A DNA stretch of 15,553 bases from Verrucomicrobiota bacterium. Its GTDB lineage: Bacteria; Verrucomicrobiota; Verrucomicrobiia; Opitutales; Opitutaceae. The notes under the pieces are model-generated. The model saw nothing but the letters and a program-made list of their open reading frames with translations, searched no databases and had not been told where the DNA came from. This document shows, piece by piece, positions 1 through 7,048 of this stretch. A program made the translations under genes and the position numbers. The stretch covers positions 1 to 15,553 of the forward strand of contig JAEWBF010000011.1 in assembly GCA_023391285.1 (NCBI GenBank), written 5' to 3'. Positions within the stretch are counted from its first letter, which is position 1. Each line of letters opens with the position of its first letter.

Positions 1-152
1 GGGGGGGCTCTGGGGGTGTGGGCGCCCTACCGGCGCTGTCGCGCCATTTTGAGGGGGCGAGAGGCGGGCGTAAGGAGGTGTGAGAGCGGGTGGTCGCGTT
101 TCCCGCTTGCGGACGGTTTCGGCGCGCTCAACTCTCGTCGAAATCTACGCAC
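1..152. other. Gene-free region upstream of carB
   Basis: I see no gene in this stretch. It starts with G-runs, contains a small hairpin (GGCGC, loop TGTC, GCGCC at 32-45) beside a CCTACC motif at 26-31, and carries a perfect Shine-Dalgarno-like AAGGAGG at 72-78. The CCTACC next to a hairpin recalls the repeat elements near sdhB, but the orientation is wrong and the hairpin short, so I do not call it a repeat. The carB promoter must lie here or further upstream; no convincing -35/-10 pair is visible. No carA is seen on this side within the window. Confidence 0.6.
72..78 (+). promoter_or_regulatory. Strong Shine-Dalgarno-like AAGGAGG upstream of carB
   Basis: AAGGAGG is a full match to the canonical ribosome-binding consensus. 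It lies 74 bases before the ATG at 153 that family alignment favours for carB, and 11 bases before an in-frame GTG at 90. It could therefore serve a carB form extended by 21 residues, or be chance. No other gene in the window has such a site, which makes it stand out. Confidence 0.4.
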
Positions 153-3100
153 ATGCCTAAACGCCCCGATTTAAAATCCATCCTGATCATTGGCGCCGGC
201 CCGATCGTGATCGGCCAGGCATGTGAGTTCGACTACTCGGGCACACAGGCGTGCAAAGCGCTGAAGGAAGAAGGTTACCGGGTCATCCTCGTGAACTCGA
301 ATCCGGCGACGATCATGACGGACCCGGAGTTCGCCGATGTGACCTACATCGAGCCGTTGAATGTCGAGATGCTCGAGAAGATCATCGCGGCGGAGAAACC
401 TTCGGCCTTGCTGCCGACGTTGGGAGGTCAGACGGCGCTGAATCTTTCGATGGAGCTGCACAAGGCGGGCGTGCTCGAGAAGTATGGCGTGGAGATGATC
501 GGGGCGAAGCCGGCGGCGATCGCGAAGGGCGAGGATCGCGAGTTGTTCAAGCAAGCGATGCTGAAGATTGGTCTCGATGTCGCGAAATCGCGCACGGTGA
601 AATCGATGGAGGAAGCGCGGGCGGCGGCGGAGGAACTGGGCGCGTATCCGTTGATCATCCGGCCCTCGTTTACGTTGGGTGGGAGTGGCGGTGGCATTGC
701 TTACAACAAGGAAGAGTTCGAGCGGATCGTGGCGAACGGGCTCGATCTTTCGCCGGTGCACGAAGTGCTCGTCGAGGAGTGTTTGCTCGGCTGGAAGGAA
801 TACGAGATGGAGGTGATGCGCGATCACAAGGATCAGTGCGTCGTGATCTGCTCGATCGAGAATTTCGATCCGATGGGCGTGCACACGGGCGACTCGATCA
901 CGGTGGCGCCGGCGATGACGCTGACGGACAAGGAGTATCAAGTGATGCGCGACGCGTCGTTTGCGGTGATCCGCGAAATCGGCGTGGAGACGGGCGGTTC
1001 GAACATCCAGTTTTCGGTCGATCCGGTCACGGGCCGCATGGTGGTGATCGAGATGAATCCGCGCGTGTCGCGTTCGTCGGCGCTCGCGTCGAAAGCGACG
1101 GGCTTCCCGATTGCGAAGATCGCGGCGAAGCTCGCGGTGGGCTACACGCTGGATGAATTGAAGAACGACATCACGCGTCTGACGCCGGCGAGTTTCGAGC
1201 CGACGATCGACTATGTCGTGACGAAGATTCCGCGGTTTACGTTCGAGAAGTTCCCGGATGCGGATCCGACGCTGACCTCGGCGATGAAGTCGGTCGGCGA
1301 GGCGATGGCGATTGGGCGGACCTTCAAGGAGTCCATGCAGAAGTGTCTGCGCTCGCTCGAGATTGGAGCGCGCGGTTTCGGCGGGGGCGGCAAGCATGGC
1401 GGCGACGAGCCGGTCGAGGAGAAGGTGATCAATGCGAAGCTCGGCACGCCGAACTCGGAGCGGATCTTCTACCTCCGGCACGCGTTCCGCGCGGGTTATT
1501 CGGTCGAGCGGATTTTCGATATCACGAAGATCGATCCGTGGTTTCTGCATCAACTGCGGGAGATCTTCGAGATGGAGCAGGACCTGGCGAAGCAGACGCT
1601 GGCGACGATCGACACGACGACGCTGCGGCGGGCGAAGCAGTTTGGTTTCTCCGATGTGCAGCTCGCGCACGTGCTGAAGAGCGATCTGGAGGCCGTGCGG
1701 GCGGAGCGGAAGAAGCGCGGCATCGAGACGACGTATCGATTGGTGGATACATGTGCGGCGGAGTTCGAGGCGTTTACGCCGTATTATTATTCCAGTTACG
1801 GCGACGAGAACGAGGTGATGCCGCCGAAAGGCACGAAGAAGATCATGATTCTCGGCGGCGGGCCGAATCGCATCGGGCAAGGCATCGAATTCGATTACTG
1901 CTGCGTGCATGCGAGCTTCGCGTTGCGCGAACTCGGCTACGAAAGCGTGATGGTGAATTCGAATCCGGAAACGGTTTCGACGGATTACGACACGAGCGAC
2001 CGCTTGTATTTCGAGCCGCTGACGCTCGAGGACGTGCTGGAGATTTATCAGCAGGAGAAGTGTGATGGCGCGATCGTGCAGTTCGGCGGGCAGACGCCGT
2101 TGAACTTGGCGAGCGCGTTGAAGAAGCACGGCGTGAACATCATCGGCACGTCGCCGGAGAGCATCGACACGGCGGAGGATCGGAAGCTCTTCTCGGCCAT
2201 TCTGGACAAGCTGAAGCTGAAGTCGCCGGCGAACCGCACGGCGATGAACGAGGCGGATGCGCTGGCGTTTGCGAAGGAGATTGGGTTCCCGGTGCTGCTG
2301 CGGCCGTCGTTCGTGTTGGGCGGTCGCGGGATGTTCATCGTCTATAGCGAAGAGGAGTTTCGCGCGGTGGTGCGGCAGGCGTTCGACGTCATGCCGGACA
2401 AGCCGGTGCTGATCGACAAGTTCCTCGAGGACGCGATCGAACTCGACGTGGATTGTATCAGCGATGGTGAGACATCGGTGATCGGCGGCATGCTCGAGCA
2501 CATCGAGTTTGCCGGCGTGCATTCGGGCGATGCGGCGATGGTGATGCCGCCGCACACACTCGGGCGCGAAATGCTCGAGACGGTGCGCCGGGCGACCTAT
2601 GCGCTCGCGAAGGAGCTAAACGTCATCGGGCTGATGAACGTGCAGTTCGCGATCAAGGACAACCAACTCTACGTGCTCGAAGTGAATCCGCGCGCGTCGC
2701 GCACTGTGCCGTTTGTCGCGAAGGCGATCGGCGTGCCGCTGGCGAAGCTCGCGGCAAAGGTGATGGCGGGGCAGAAACTGAAGGACCTTGGTTTCACGCG
2801 GGAGCAGACGCCGAAACATTGGTGCGTGAAGGAAGCGGTGTTTCCGTTTGTGCGTTTCCCCGGGGCCACGATTGCGCTGGGGCCGGAGATGCGTTCGACG
2901 GGCGAAGTGATGGGCCTGGATGCGGATCTCGGGATCGCATTTGCGAAGGCGCAAGCGGCGGCCAAGCCGGGACTGCCGACCAAGGGGAATGTGTTCCTGT
3001 CGGTGAAGGAATCCGACAAAACGCGGGCGGTGGACATCGCCCGCCGGCTCGAGGCGCTGGGCTTCTCGATTTATTCGACGAGTGGAACGGCGCAGGTGTT

Positions 3101-3392
3101 GAGCGAAAAAGGCGTCGCGGTGAAGCGGCTCGCGAAGATCAACGAAGGTCGTCCGACGGCCGTCGACATGATCAAGAACGGGCAAATCCAGATGGTGATC
3201 AACACGCCCAGCGGGATGATTCCGCGGCGGGACGAGAACGCCATTCGGGCGGCGGCGTATGCCCATAACGTCTGCATCATGACGACGATTTCCGGCGCGC
3301 AGGCGGCGGTGAAAGGCATCGAGGCGTTGAAGGAGAAGCCGGTGGCGGTGAAGCCGATTCAGCAATATCGCGGCAACGTCAACGTGCTCTGA
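153..3392 (+). CDS. carB: Carbamoyl-phosphate synthase large subunit
   Basis: This 1079-residue protein makes carbamoyl phosphate from bicarbonate, two ATP and ammonia channelled from the CarA glutaminase, feeding pyrimidine and arginine synthesis in the cytoplasm. The internal duplication of the family is plain. The first synthetase half opens with GAGPIVIGQACEFDYSG at residues 14-30, and the second with GGGPNRIGQGIEFDY from residue 568. Both halves carry ATP-grasp signatures (RPSFTLGGSGGG, then RPSFVLGGRGM; EMNPRVSRSSALASKATG, then EVNPRASRTVPFVAKAIG). The C-terminal part, from about residue 945 (GNVFLSVKESDK), is the MGS-like allosteric domain with VINTPSG. The length matches the family (E. 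coli 1073). I chose ATG 153 because MPKR-x-D-x-KSILIIGAGP is the usual family start; a GTG at 90 is in frame behind a good Shine-Dalgarno. carA is not adjacent in the visible sequence. Confidence 0.97.
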   Translation: MPKRPDLKSILIIGAGPIVIGQACEFDYSGTQACKALKEEGYRVILVNSNPATIMTDPEFADVTYIEPLNVEMLEKIIAAEKPSALLPTLGGQTALNLSMELHKAGVLEKYGVEMIGAKPAAIAKGEDRELFKQAMLKIGLDVAKSRTVKSMEEARAAAEELGAYPLIIRPSFTLGGSGGGIAYNKEEFERIVANGLDLSPVHEVLVEECLLGWKEYEMEVMRDHKDQCVVICSIENFDPMGVHTGDSITVAPAMTLTDKEYQVMRDASFAVIREIGVETGGSNIQFSVDPVTGRMVVIEMNPRVSRSSALASKATGFPIAKIAAKLAVGYTLDELKNDITRLTPASFEPTIDYVVTKIPRFTFEKFPDADPTLTSAMKSVGEAMAIGRTFKESMQKCLRSLEIGARGFGGGGKHGGDEPVEEKVINAKLGTPNSERIFYLRHAFRAGYSVERIFDITKIDPWFLHQLREIFEMEQDLAKQTLATIDTTTLRRAKQFGFSDVQLAHVLKSDLEAVRAERKKRGIETTYRLVDTCAAEFEAFTPYYYSSYGDENEVMPPKGTKKIMILGGGPNRIGQGIEFDYCCVHASFALRELGYESVMVNSNPETVSTDYDTSDRLYFEPLTLEDVLEIYQQEKCDGAIVQFGGQTPLNLASALKKHGVNIIGTSPESIDTAEDRKLFSAILDKLKLKSPANRTAMNEADALAFAKEIGFPVLLRPSFVLGGRGMFIVYSEEEFRAVVRQAFDVMPDKPVLIDKFLEDAIELDVDCISDGETSVIGGMLEHIEFAGVHSGDAAMVMPPHTLGREMLETVRRATYALAKELNVIGLMNVQFAIKDNQLYVLEVNPRASRTVPFVAKAIGVPLAKLAAKVMAGQKLKDLGFTREQTPKHWCVKEAVFPFVRFPGATIALGPEMRSTGEVMGLDADLGIAFAKAQAAAKPGLPTKGNVFLSVKESDKTRAVDIARRLEALGFSIYSTSGTAQVLSEKGVAVKRLAKINEGRPTAVDMIKNGQIQMVINTPSGMIPRRDENAIRAAAYAHNVCIMTTISGAQAAVKGIEALKEKPVAVKPIQQYRGNVNVL

Positions 3393-3444
3393 GGACGAGG
3401 CCGGTCGGGGATCCTGGAAACGTTTTTCGCCGGCGTGCGCGTTT

Positions 3445-3487
3445 CCCGGACCCGCGGCGTTTGGGTTGTCCGGGACCGGCGCCGGTC
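3445..3487 (+). terminator. Hairpin and 14-bp palindrome downstream of carB
   Basis: CCCGGAC at 3445-3451 pairs with GTCCGGG at 3468-3474, and a perfect 14-bp palindrome (GACCGGCGCCGGTC, 3474-3487) overlaps its end. This is a plausible 3' structure for the carB transcript 53 bases after its stop. No T-run follows, so intrinsic termination is uncertain. The two structures share G3474 and are partly exclusive. Confidence 0.35.
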
Positions 3488-3579
3488 GAAAGTCGTTAGG
3501 AGCGCGGCGTTTTTCATGGTGTATCCAGAAACGGGATTCACCTGATGGTCTTCGCCGGAGTGATCTGCTATGGTTTTGC

Positions 3580-4191
3580 ATGCGCTTCCATGCGGCTGGG
3601 GTCCTTCGACTCGGATTGGCGATGACGTTGGCGCCGCTTGCGTTCGCTCAATTGATTCGGGTCGAAGGCGAAGGCTCGCTCGAGCATCTGGAGAACGCGG
3701 AGCTCGCGCCGGCGTTTCTGCCGGGTTGGGCGCAGGTGCGTTTCGATTTCAGGTTGGAGGATGTCGCGGGAGAGGCGCGCGCGTTGTATGTGCCATCGGC
3801 TGCGACGTTGCAGATCGGCGCGGAGGAGTTCGCGCTGCAGAATGCGGCGCTGGAGGTGTGGCGCGAACCGGTGGGCGCGGGAGTGCATACGAGCTATTTG
3901 CTGCGCGGCGAAACCGGAGATGGATGGTGGTTTTCGCTGCAGAACGATTTTGCCGCGGCGGGAAATGAGCAGGGGTTTCCGCGGTTGCTGGTGTCTCCGG
4001 GGGAGTTGGTGGTGCACGACGTGTTGTTGCGCGCGGGAGACTTCGCTTGGGCGGGATACGGCGACGGGGTGATCACGTCGATCGAGATGGTGCCGGCGCC
4101 GGAACCGTCCGCTTATGCGTGGGCGGCGGCGGGGGTGTTGGGCGTATCCGTTCTTTTGCGACGGTGCAGAAGGGGATGTCAGAGGGTTTGA
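3580..4191 (+). CDS. Small secreted PEP-CTERM protein
   Basis: The protein has 203 residues. The N-terminus MRFHAAGVLRLGLAMTLAPLAFA is a signal peptide with likely cleavage after AFA (residue 23). The C-terminus holds the sorting tail: PEP at 174-176, a hydrophobic segment (about 178-193, AYAWAAAGVLGVSVLL) and an Arg-rich end (RRCRRGCQR). Such tails are recognised by exosortase, which processes exported proteins; no exosortase gene lies here. The middle part, about 145 residues, is acidic and probably beta-rich, and I do not recognise it. The frame stays open upstream to a TTG at 3466, but the signal peptide fixes ATG 3580 as the better start. Two Cys in the tail are unusual. Substrate or structural role is unknown; surface or exopolysaccharide association is the usual inference for the class. 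Confidence 0.8.
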   Translation: MRFHAAGVLRLGLAMTLAPLAFAQLIRVEGEGSLEHLENAELAPAFLPGWAQVRFDFRLEDVAGEARALYVPSAATLQIGAEEFALQNAALEVWREPVGAGVHTSYLLRGETGDGWWFSLQNDFAAAGNEQGFPRLLVSPGELVVHDVLLRAGDFAWAGYGDGVITSIEMVPAPEPSAYAWAAAGVLGVSVLLRRCRRGCQRV

Positions 4192-4203
4192 ATCTTTCGT
4201 GTC

Positions 4204-4219
4204 GCGGGATGCCCGCTAC
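4204..4219 (-). repeat. GTAG-footed hairpin (REP-like)
   Basis: On the plus strand GCGGG (4204-4208) and CCCGC (4212-4216) form a 5-bp stem with an ATG loop, followed by TACG. Read on the minus strand this is GTAG running directly into a CGGG-CAT-CCCG hairpin, the layout of REP elements that RAYT transposases recognise. It lies just after the stop of the PEP-CTERM gene and before purU. The stem is short, and I call it mainly because longer elements of the same layout lie near sdhB. Confidence 0.35.
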
Positions 4220-4307
4220 GAAGTGACGCCTCGGGTGGAGGGGAGCGGTATTGGGGCCGGAGGCGGGGCGTGACAACCGCGAGGCGATTCCTGTAGGTTT
4301 CGCGGGC

Positions 4308-5165
4308 ATGTCTTCTTCGGCCGATACTTTCGTCGCTCTCCTTCATGGCCCGGACCAGCCCGGGCTCGTGGCGCGCGTGGCGGGTTGGATCTTCGAGCGA
4401 GGTGGAAATATTCTGCATGCGGATCAGCATCGCGACATGGAGGCGGGGGTGTTTTTCCAGCGCGTGGAGTGGGTGCCGCAGGGCGGGGGCGCATCGGCGG
4501 ACGGAGAGGCGTTTCGGGCGTTTGCGGCCTCGTTGGGAATGGATGCGCGAGTGTCGTCGTCGGCGCAGTGCGCGCGGGTGGCGGTGTTCGTTTCGAAGGC
4601 GGATCATTGTTTTCACGATCTGGCTTTGCGCTGGCGGGCGGGGGAGTTTGCGGGGGAGTTGGTGGCGGTGATTTCCAATCACCCGGATTTGCGGGAGGCG
4701 GCGGAGGGTTATGGGTTGGCGTATCATCACGTGCCGTTGACGGCGGAGACGAAGGCGGCGGCGGAGGCGCGGCAGCTGGCGTTATTAAATGGACTGGCGG
4801 TCGACGTGGTGGTGCTGGCGCGCTACATGCAGGTGTTGTCCGCGGAGTTTTTGGAGAAGTGGGCACGCCCGGTGATCAATATTCATCACTCGTTCCTGCC
4901 GGCGTTTGCGGGAGGGCGGCCTTATCATCAGGCGCATGCGCGCGGCGTGAAGTTGATCGGAGCGACGGCGCATTATGCGACGCGTGATTTGGATGAAGGG
5001 CCGATCATCCATCAGGACGTGACGCGGGTCACGCACCGGCAAGACGTGGACGATCTGATCCGGGTGGGACGCGACTTGGAGAAGCGAGTGTTGGCGCAGG
5101 CCGTGCGCTGGCATCTCGACGCTCGCGTGCTGGCTTACGGGAACAAGACGGTGGTGTTTGACTGA
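4308..5165 (+). CDS. purU: Formyltetrahydrofolate deformylase
   Basis: This enzyme hydrolyses 10-formyltetrahydrofolate to formate and tetrahydrofolate, balancing one-carbon pools and giving formate for PurT-type purine synthesis. It has 285 residues, the usual PurU length. Residues about 6-90 are an ACT-type regulatory domain (LLHGPDQPGLVARVAGWIFERGGNI). Residues about 90-285 are the formyl transferase/hydrolase fold, with SNHPDL (123-128), NIHHSFLPAF (191-200), GGRPYHQAH and ATAHYATRDLDEGPIIHQD. The Asn-His-Asp triad expected from the GART fold is N191, H193 and D229. Start ATG 4308 gives the ACT domain directly behind a short leader; an upstream in-frame codon at 4251 would add 19 residues unlike the family. 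No other folate or purine gene is adjacent, so it appears to be transcribed alone. Confidence 0.95.
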   Translation: MSSSADTFVALLHGPDQPGLVARVAGWIFERGGNILHADQHRDMEAGVFFQRVEWVPQGGGASADGEAFRAFAASLGMDARVSSSAQCARVAVFVSKADHCFHDLALRWRAGEFAGELVAVISNHPDLREAAEGYGLAYHHVPLTAETKAAAEARQLALLNGLAVDVVVLARYMQVLSAEFLEKWARPVINIHHSFLPAFAGGRPYHQAHARGVKLIGATAHYATRDLDEGPIIHQDVTRVTHRQDVDDLIRVGRDLEKRVLAQAVRWHLDARVLAYGNKTVVFD

Positions 5166-5177
5166 GGAACGGCGCAA

Positions 5178-5218
5178 CTCCCGCCTTTACGCGTGGGAGG
5201 CGATCTGTTTCGGTCGCC
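5178..5218 (+). terminator. Tandem hairpins downstream of purU
   Basis: CTCCCGC (5178-5184) pairs with GTGGGAG (5193-5199, one G-T pair). The next stem, GGCGA (5199-5203) with TCGCC (5214-5218), follows immediately. They begin 12 bases after the purU stop. No strong T-run follows, so this may be a weak terminator or an mRNA 3' end structure. Confidence 0.3.
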
Positions 5219-5244
5219 GATTCACGAACTTGAAAACTCCTGTC

Positions 5245-5982
5245 ATGGCCACGCCTTCCTCGTCCTCAAGCCCCACACCCTCTGGCGATAAGCCTCACTC
5301 GCAACCGGCCGAAGGCGGGCCGGTGGTGCCGCCGTTCGAAGAGCGGTTGTGGGCGTTTTGGCAGAAGAATGCGAAGGCGTTGCTGGGGATCGCGGCGTTG
5401 GTGCTTCTGGTGATCGTGGGGCAGGGCGCGTGGGAGATGCTCCAGGAGAAGAAGCAGCGCGACATTCAGCAGGCGTATGCGGGAGCGACGACGACGGCGC
5501 AGTTGAAGGCTTTTGCGGCGGCGAACGAAGGGCACGAGCTGGCGGGTGTGGCGCATCTGCGGATTGCGGACGAGGCGTATGCCGATCGGCGTCACGCGGA
5601 CGCAGCGACGGCGTATGAGCAGGCGGCGGCGATTTTGAAGACGGGGCCATTGGCGAGCCGGGCACGCCTGGGTGCCGCGATGGCGAAGCATCAGGCGGGG
5701 CGCACGAGCGAGGGGGAGGCGGCGTTGAAGGCGATCGCTAACAACGCCAACGAAATCAAAGCTTACCGGGCCGAGGCGATTGCGCATTTGGCGAGCCTCG
5801 CGTCGGCGGCCGGGAATGGGGCGGACGTGAAAGCGTATGCGGACCAGCTGATGCAGTTGGATCCGACGAGCCCGTGGACGCAGCGGACGTTGCAGTTGCT
5901 GGCGACACCGGGAGCGATCGAGGCGGCTGCGCCAGCGGATGCAGAGGCGTCGCCGGCGATCAGTCTGCCGGGAAAGAATTAA
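5245..5982 (+). CDS. Single-pass membrane protein with TPR-like (YfgM-type) domain
   Basis: The protein has 245 residues. A Ser/Pro-rich N-terminal tail (1-30) is followed by an amphipathic FEERLWAFWQKN and one transmembrane helix at about 43-61 (AKALLGIAALVLLVIVGQG). The rest is Ala-rich helical sequence with TPR-like spacing (HLRIADEAYADRRHADAATAYEQAAAIL, then a second helical pair from about residue 145). This is the layout of the YfgM/TPR_21 family, in which YfgM is an ancillary partner of SecYEG and periplasmic chaperones. The C-terminal end is Ala/Pro-rich and probably disordered. Start ATG 5245 was chosen because the frame upstream to 5158 gives sequence overlapping the end of purU with no family features. 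It converges with the next gene with only two bases between stop codons. Assignment to the fold is fairly secure; the exact role is inferred. Confidence 0.75.
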   Translation: MATPSSSSSPTPSGDKPHSQPAEGGPVVPPFEERLWAFWQKNAKALLGIAALVLLVIVGQGAWEMLQEKKQRDIQQAYAGATTTAQLKAFAAANEGHELAGVAHLRIADEAYADRRHADAATAYEQAAAILKTGPLASRARLGAAMAKHQAGRTSEGEAALKAIANNANEIKAYRAEAIAHLASLASAAGNGADVKAYADQLMQLDPTSPWTQRTLQLLATPGAIEAAAPADAEASPAISLPGKN

Positions 5983-5984
5983 GC

Positions 5985-6746
5985 TCAGACCTGCTTGCGT
6001 CGGCGGCGATAGAGGATCGCGCCGACCAGCGAGAGCCCGCCGAAGAGGGCGGCGTAGGTGGAGGGTTCGGGGACGGCGGAGTAGGTGAGAGAGAAGTTGT
6101 CGATCCCCAAGGTGTCCAAGCTGGTCGTTCCTGAGGGGGTTGTTCCTCGGATGCGGAAATAGACCGCGTTACTTTGATCATCCAAGACTGAGAGCGTGAA
6201 AGGCGAAGCGGACAGCTCGACCGGATCGAAAGGAGCTGAAGTTGTATAGGTGCCAATCGCGACGAAGTCACCGATGTCGCCCAGCCGGTATTCGAAGCTG
6301 TAGCTCTGGTTCGTGTCGCCGACGTTGTTGCCCGTGAACAATGTCACTGAGACGCCGAAGTCCCGGAGTCCTACCGTATTCGCGATGTGAAACGTAACTG
6401 CTCCGTTGCGAGTAGAAGCATTATTCGGACGCCACCCCAACGCCCGGTCGAGATTAGCTGATTGAGCCGCCGTGTTGTCGGTAGGCGAGCTGCCATCGAA
6501 ACTGGCGATATTACGAAATACCGTGCTTGTGTTGCTCCACGTAGTAGGCGACGACGTAAAAGTCGTTTCGATACCCAGCGAAGATACGCTGGCTCCGGAG
6601 TAGACGGCCCAGCCGAGTGGCAAACCGGAAGACAAGGCGTCGAAGCGTTGTTCGTAGCCGGGCAGGGAAAGCGTAATTTGTCCGCGAGATTGTGATACAA
6701 TGAGAAGCAGGGTTGCGAAAAGCGCGGCGTAGCAGGTCGGTTTCAT
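5985..6746 (-). CDS. Secreted PEP-CTERM protein, low-GC
   Basis: The protein has 253 residues and lies on the minus strand. Residues 1-22 (MKPTCYAALFATLLLIVSQSRG) are a signal peptide. The tail from 224 reads AVPEPSTYAALFGGLSLVG and ends in YRRRRKQV, a textbook PEP-CTERM sorting signal. The body contains FDALSSGLPLGWAVYSGA, then a TTWSNTSTVFRNIAS segment and LDRALGWR, and is rich in Ser, Thr and Asn. From memory this pattern recurs in many exported verrucomicrobial proteins, probably as a beta-sandwich of unknown ligand. The reading frame and the DNA upstream are visibly more AT-rich than their neighbours and use A/T-ending codons more freely, which may mean recent acquisition or relaxed selection. 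The start ATG at 6746 is supported by the signal peptide; no Shine-Dalgarno precedes it. Confidence 0.88.
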   Translation of the reverse strand: MKPTCYAALFATLLLIVSQSRGQITLSLPGYEQRFDALSSGLPLGWAVYSGASVSSLGIETTFTSSPTTWSNTSTVFRNIASFDGSSPTDNTAAQSANLDRALGWRPNNASTRNGAVTFHIANTVGLRDFGVSVTLFTGNNVGDTNQSYSFEYRLGDIGDFVAIGTYTTSAPFDPVELSASPFTLSVLDDQSNAVYFRIRGTTPSGTTSLDTLGIDNFSLTYSAVPEPSTYAALFGGLSLVGAILYRRRRKQV

Positions 6747-6830
6747 TGGGTTTAGTGCAAATCGATGTATATGAATTGAGCAGTTGCACGCTATTTATAC
6801 ATGTATTTGCGTCTTACGGCCGGACGTTGT
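6747..6830 (-). promoter_or_regulatory. AT-rich promoter region of the minus-strand PEP-CTERM gene
   Basis: This is the most AT-rich stretch of the window. Read on the minus strand it contains TATAAAT (plus-strand 6792-6798) and CATATACAT (6765-6773), either of which could be a -10 element. No good -35 sits at the right distance. GTGCAA (6755-6760) and TTGCAC (6784-6789) form a 6-bp inverted repeat that could be an operator. I regard the area, not any single hexamer, as the likely promoter. Confidence 0.35.
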
Positions 6831-6835
6831 CGGCG

Positions 6836-6864
6836 TTGACATGCTGCCGGCTGACCAGTCCGAT
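6836..6864 (+). promoter_or_regulatory. Candidate tRNA-Pro promoter
   Basis: TTGACA at 6836-6841 is a perfect -35 hexamer. Seventeen bases later TCCGAT (6859-6864) matches a -10 at its first and last two positions only. The following bases (GCCGCG) are GC-rich, as in stringently controlled stable-RNA promoters, and the tRNA starts 11 bases after the -10. The position fits; the weak -10 is the doubt. Confidence 0.45.
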
Positions 6865-6874
6865 GCCGCGAGTT

Positions 6875-6951
6875 CGGGGTGTAGCTTAGCCTGGTAGAGC
6901 GCCTGGTTTGGGACCAGGAGGTCGCGAGTTCGAATCTCGCCGCCCCGACCA
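6875..6951 (+). tRNA. tRNA-Pro (anticodon TGG)
   Basis: The 77-base cloverleaf is complete. The acceptor stem CGGGGTG (6875-6881) pairs with CGCCCCG (6941-6947, one G-T pair), and discriminator A6948 is followed by an encoded CCA (6949-6951). The anticodon stem CCTGG/CCAGG (6902-6906, 6914-6918) encloses loop TTTGGGA with anticodon TGG at 6909-6911. The T arm is GCGAG-TTCGAAT-CTCGC. The TGG anticodon reads CCN proline codons, mainly CCA and CCG. Arm lengths and the loop are normal. It stands alone, without neighbouring tRNAs. Confidence 0.98.
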
Positions 6952-7048
6952 CTTTCGAGGGATTGCGCGGGGGATTTCCCATGCAAATCTCAGGCAGGTG
7001 GGGAGCTGCGCGGCGGAACCGGAGAAATGGGCGGGCTACGATGGCGGG

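Noticed and set aside
171..2555. Very long open frame on the minus strand opposite carB
   Set aside because: It is antisense to a certain gene. High GC at third codon positions suppresses stops in the opposite frame, and the translation is Arg/His/Leu-rich with no domain.
6875..6951. tRNA-Pro as an integration site of a genomic island
   Set aside because: No integrase and no repeated 3' tRNA fragment are seen; the lower-GC gene lies on the 5' side of the tRNA, not the side where islands usually integrate.
6791..6986. Two short minus-strand frames across the tRNA, with translations such as GEIRTRDLLVPNQ
   Set aside because: This is the well-known false protein produced by reading a tRNA backwards; it appears in many databases but is not a gene.
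6908..7048. Extended start of the SDR protein
   Set aside because: The extension would begin inside the tRNA-Pro anticodon loop; the ATG at 7049 is the sensible start.
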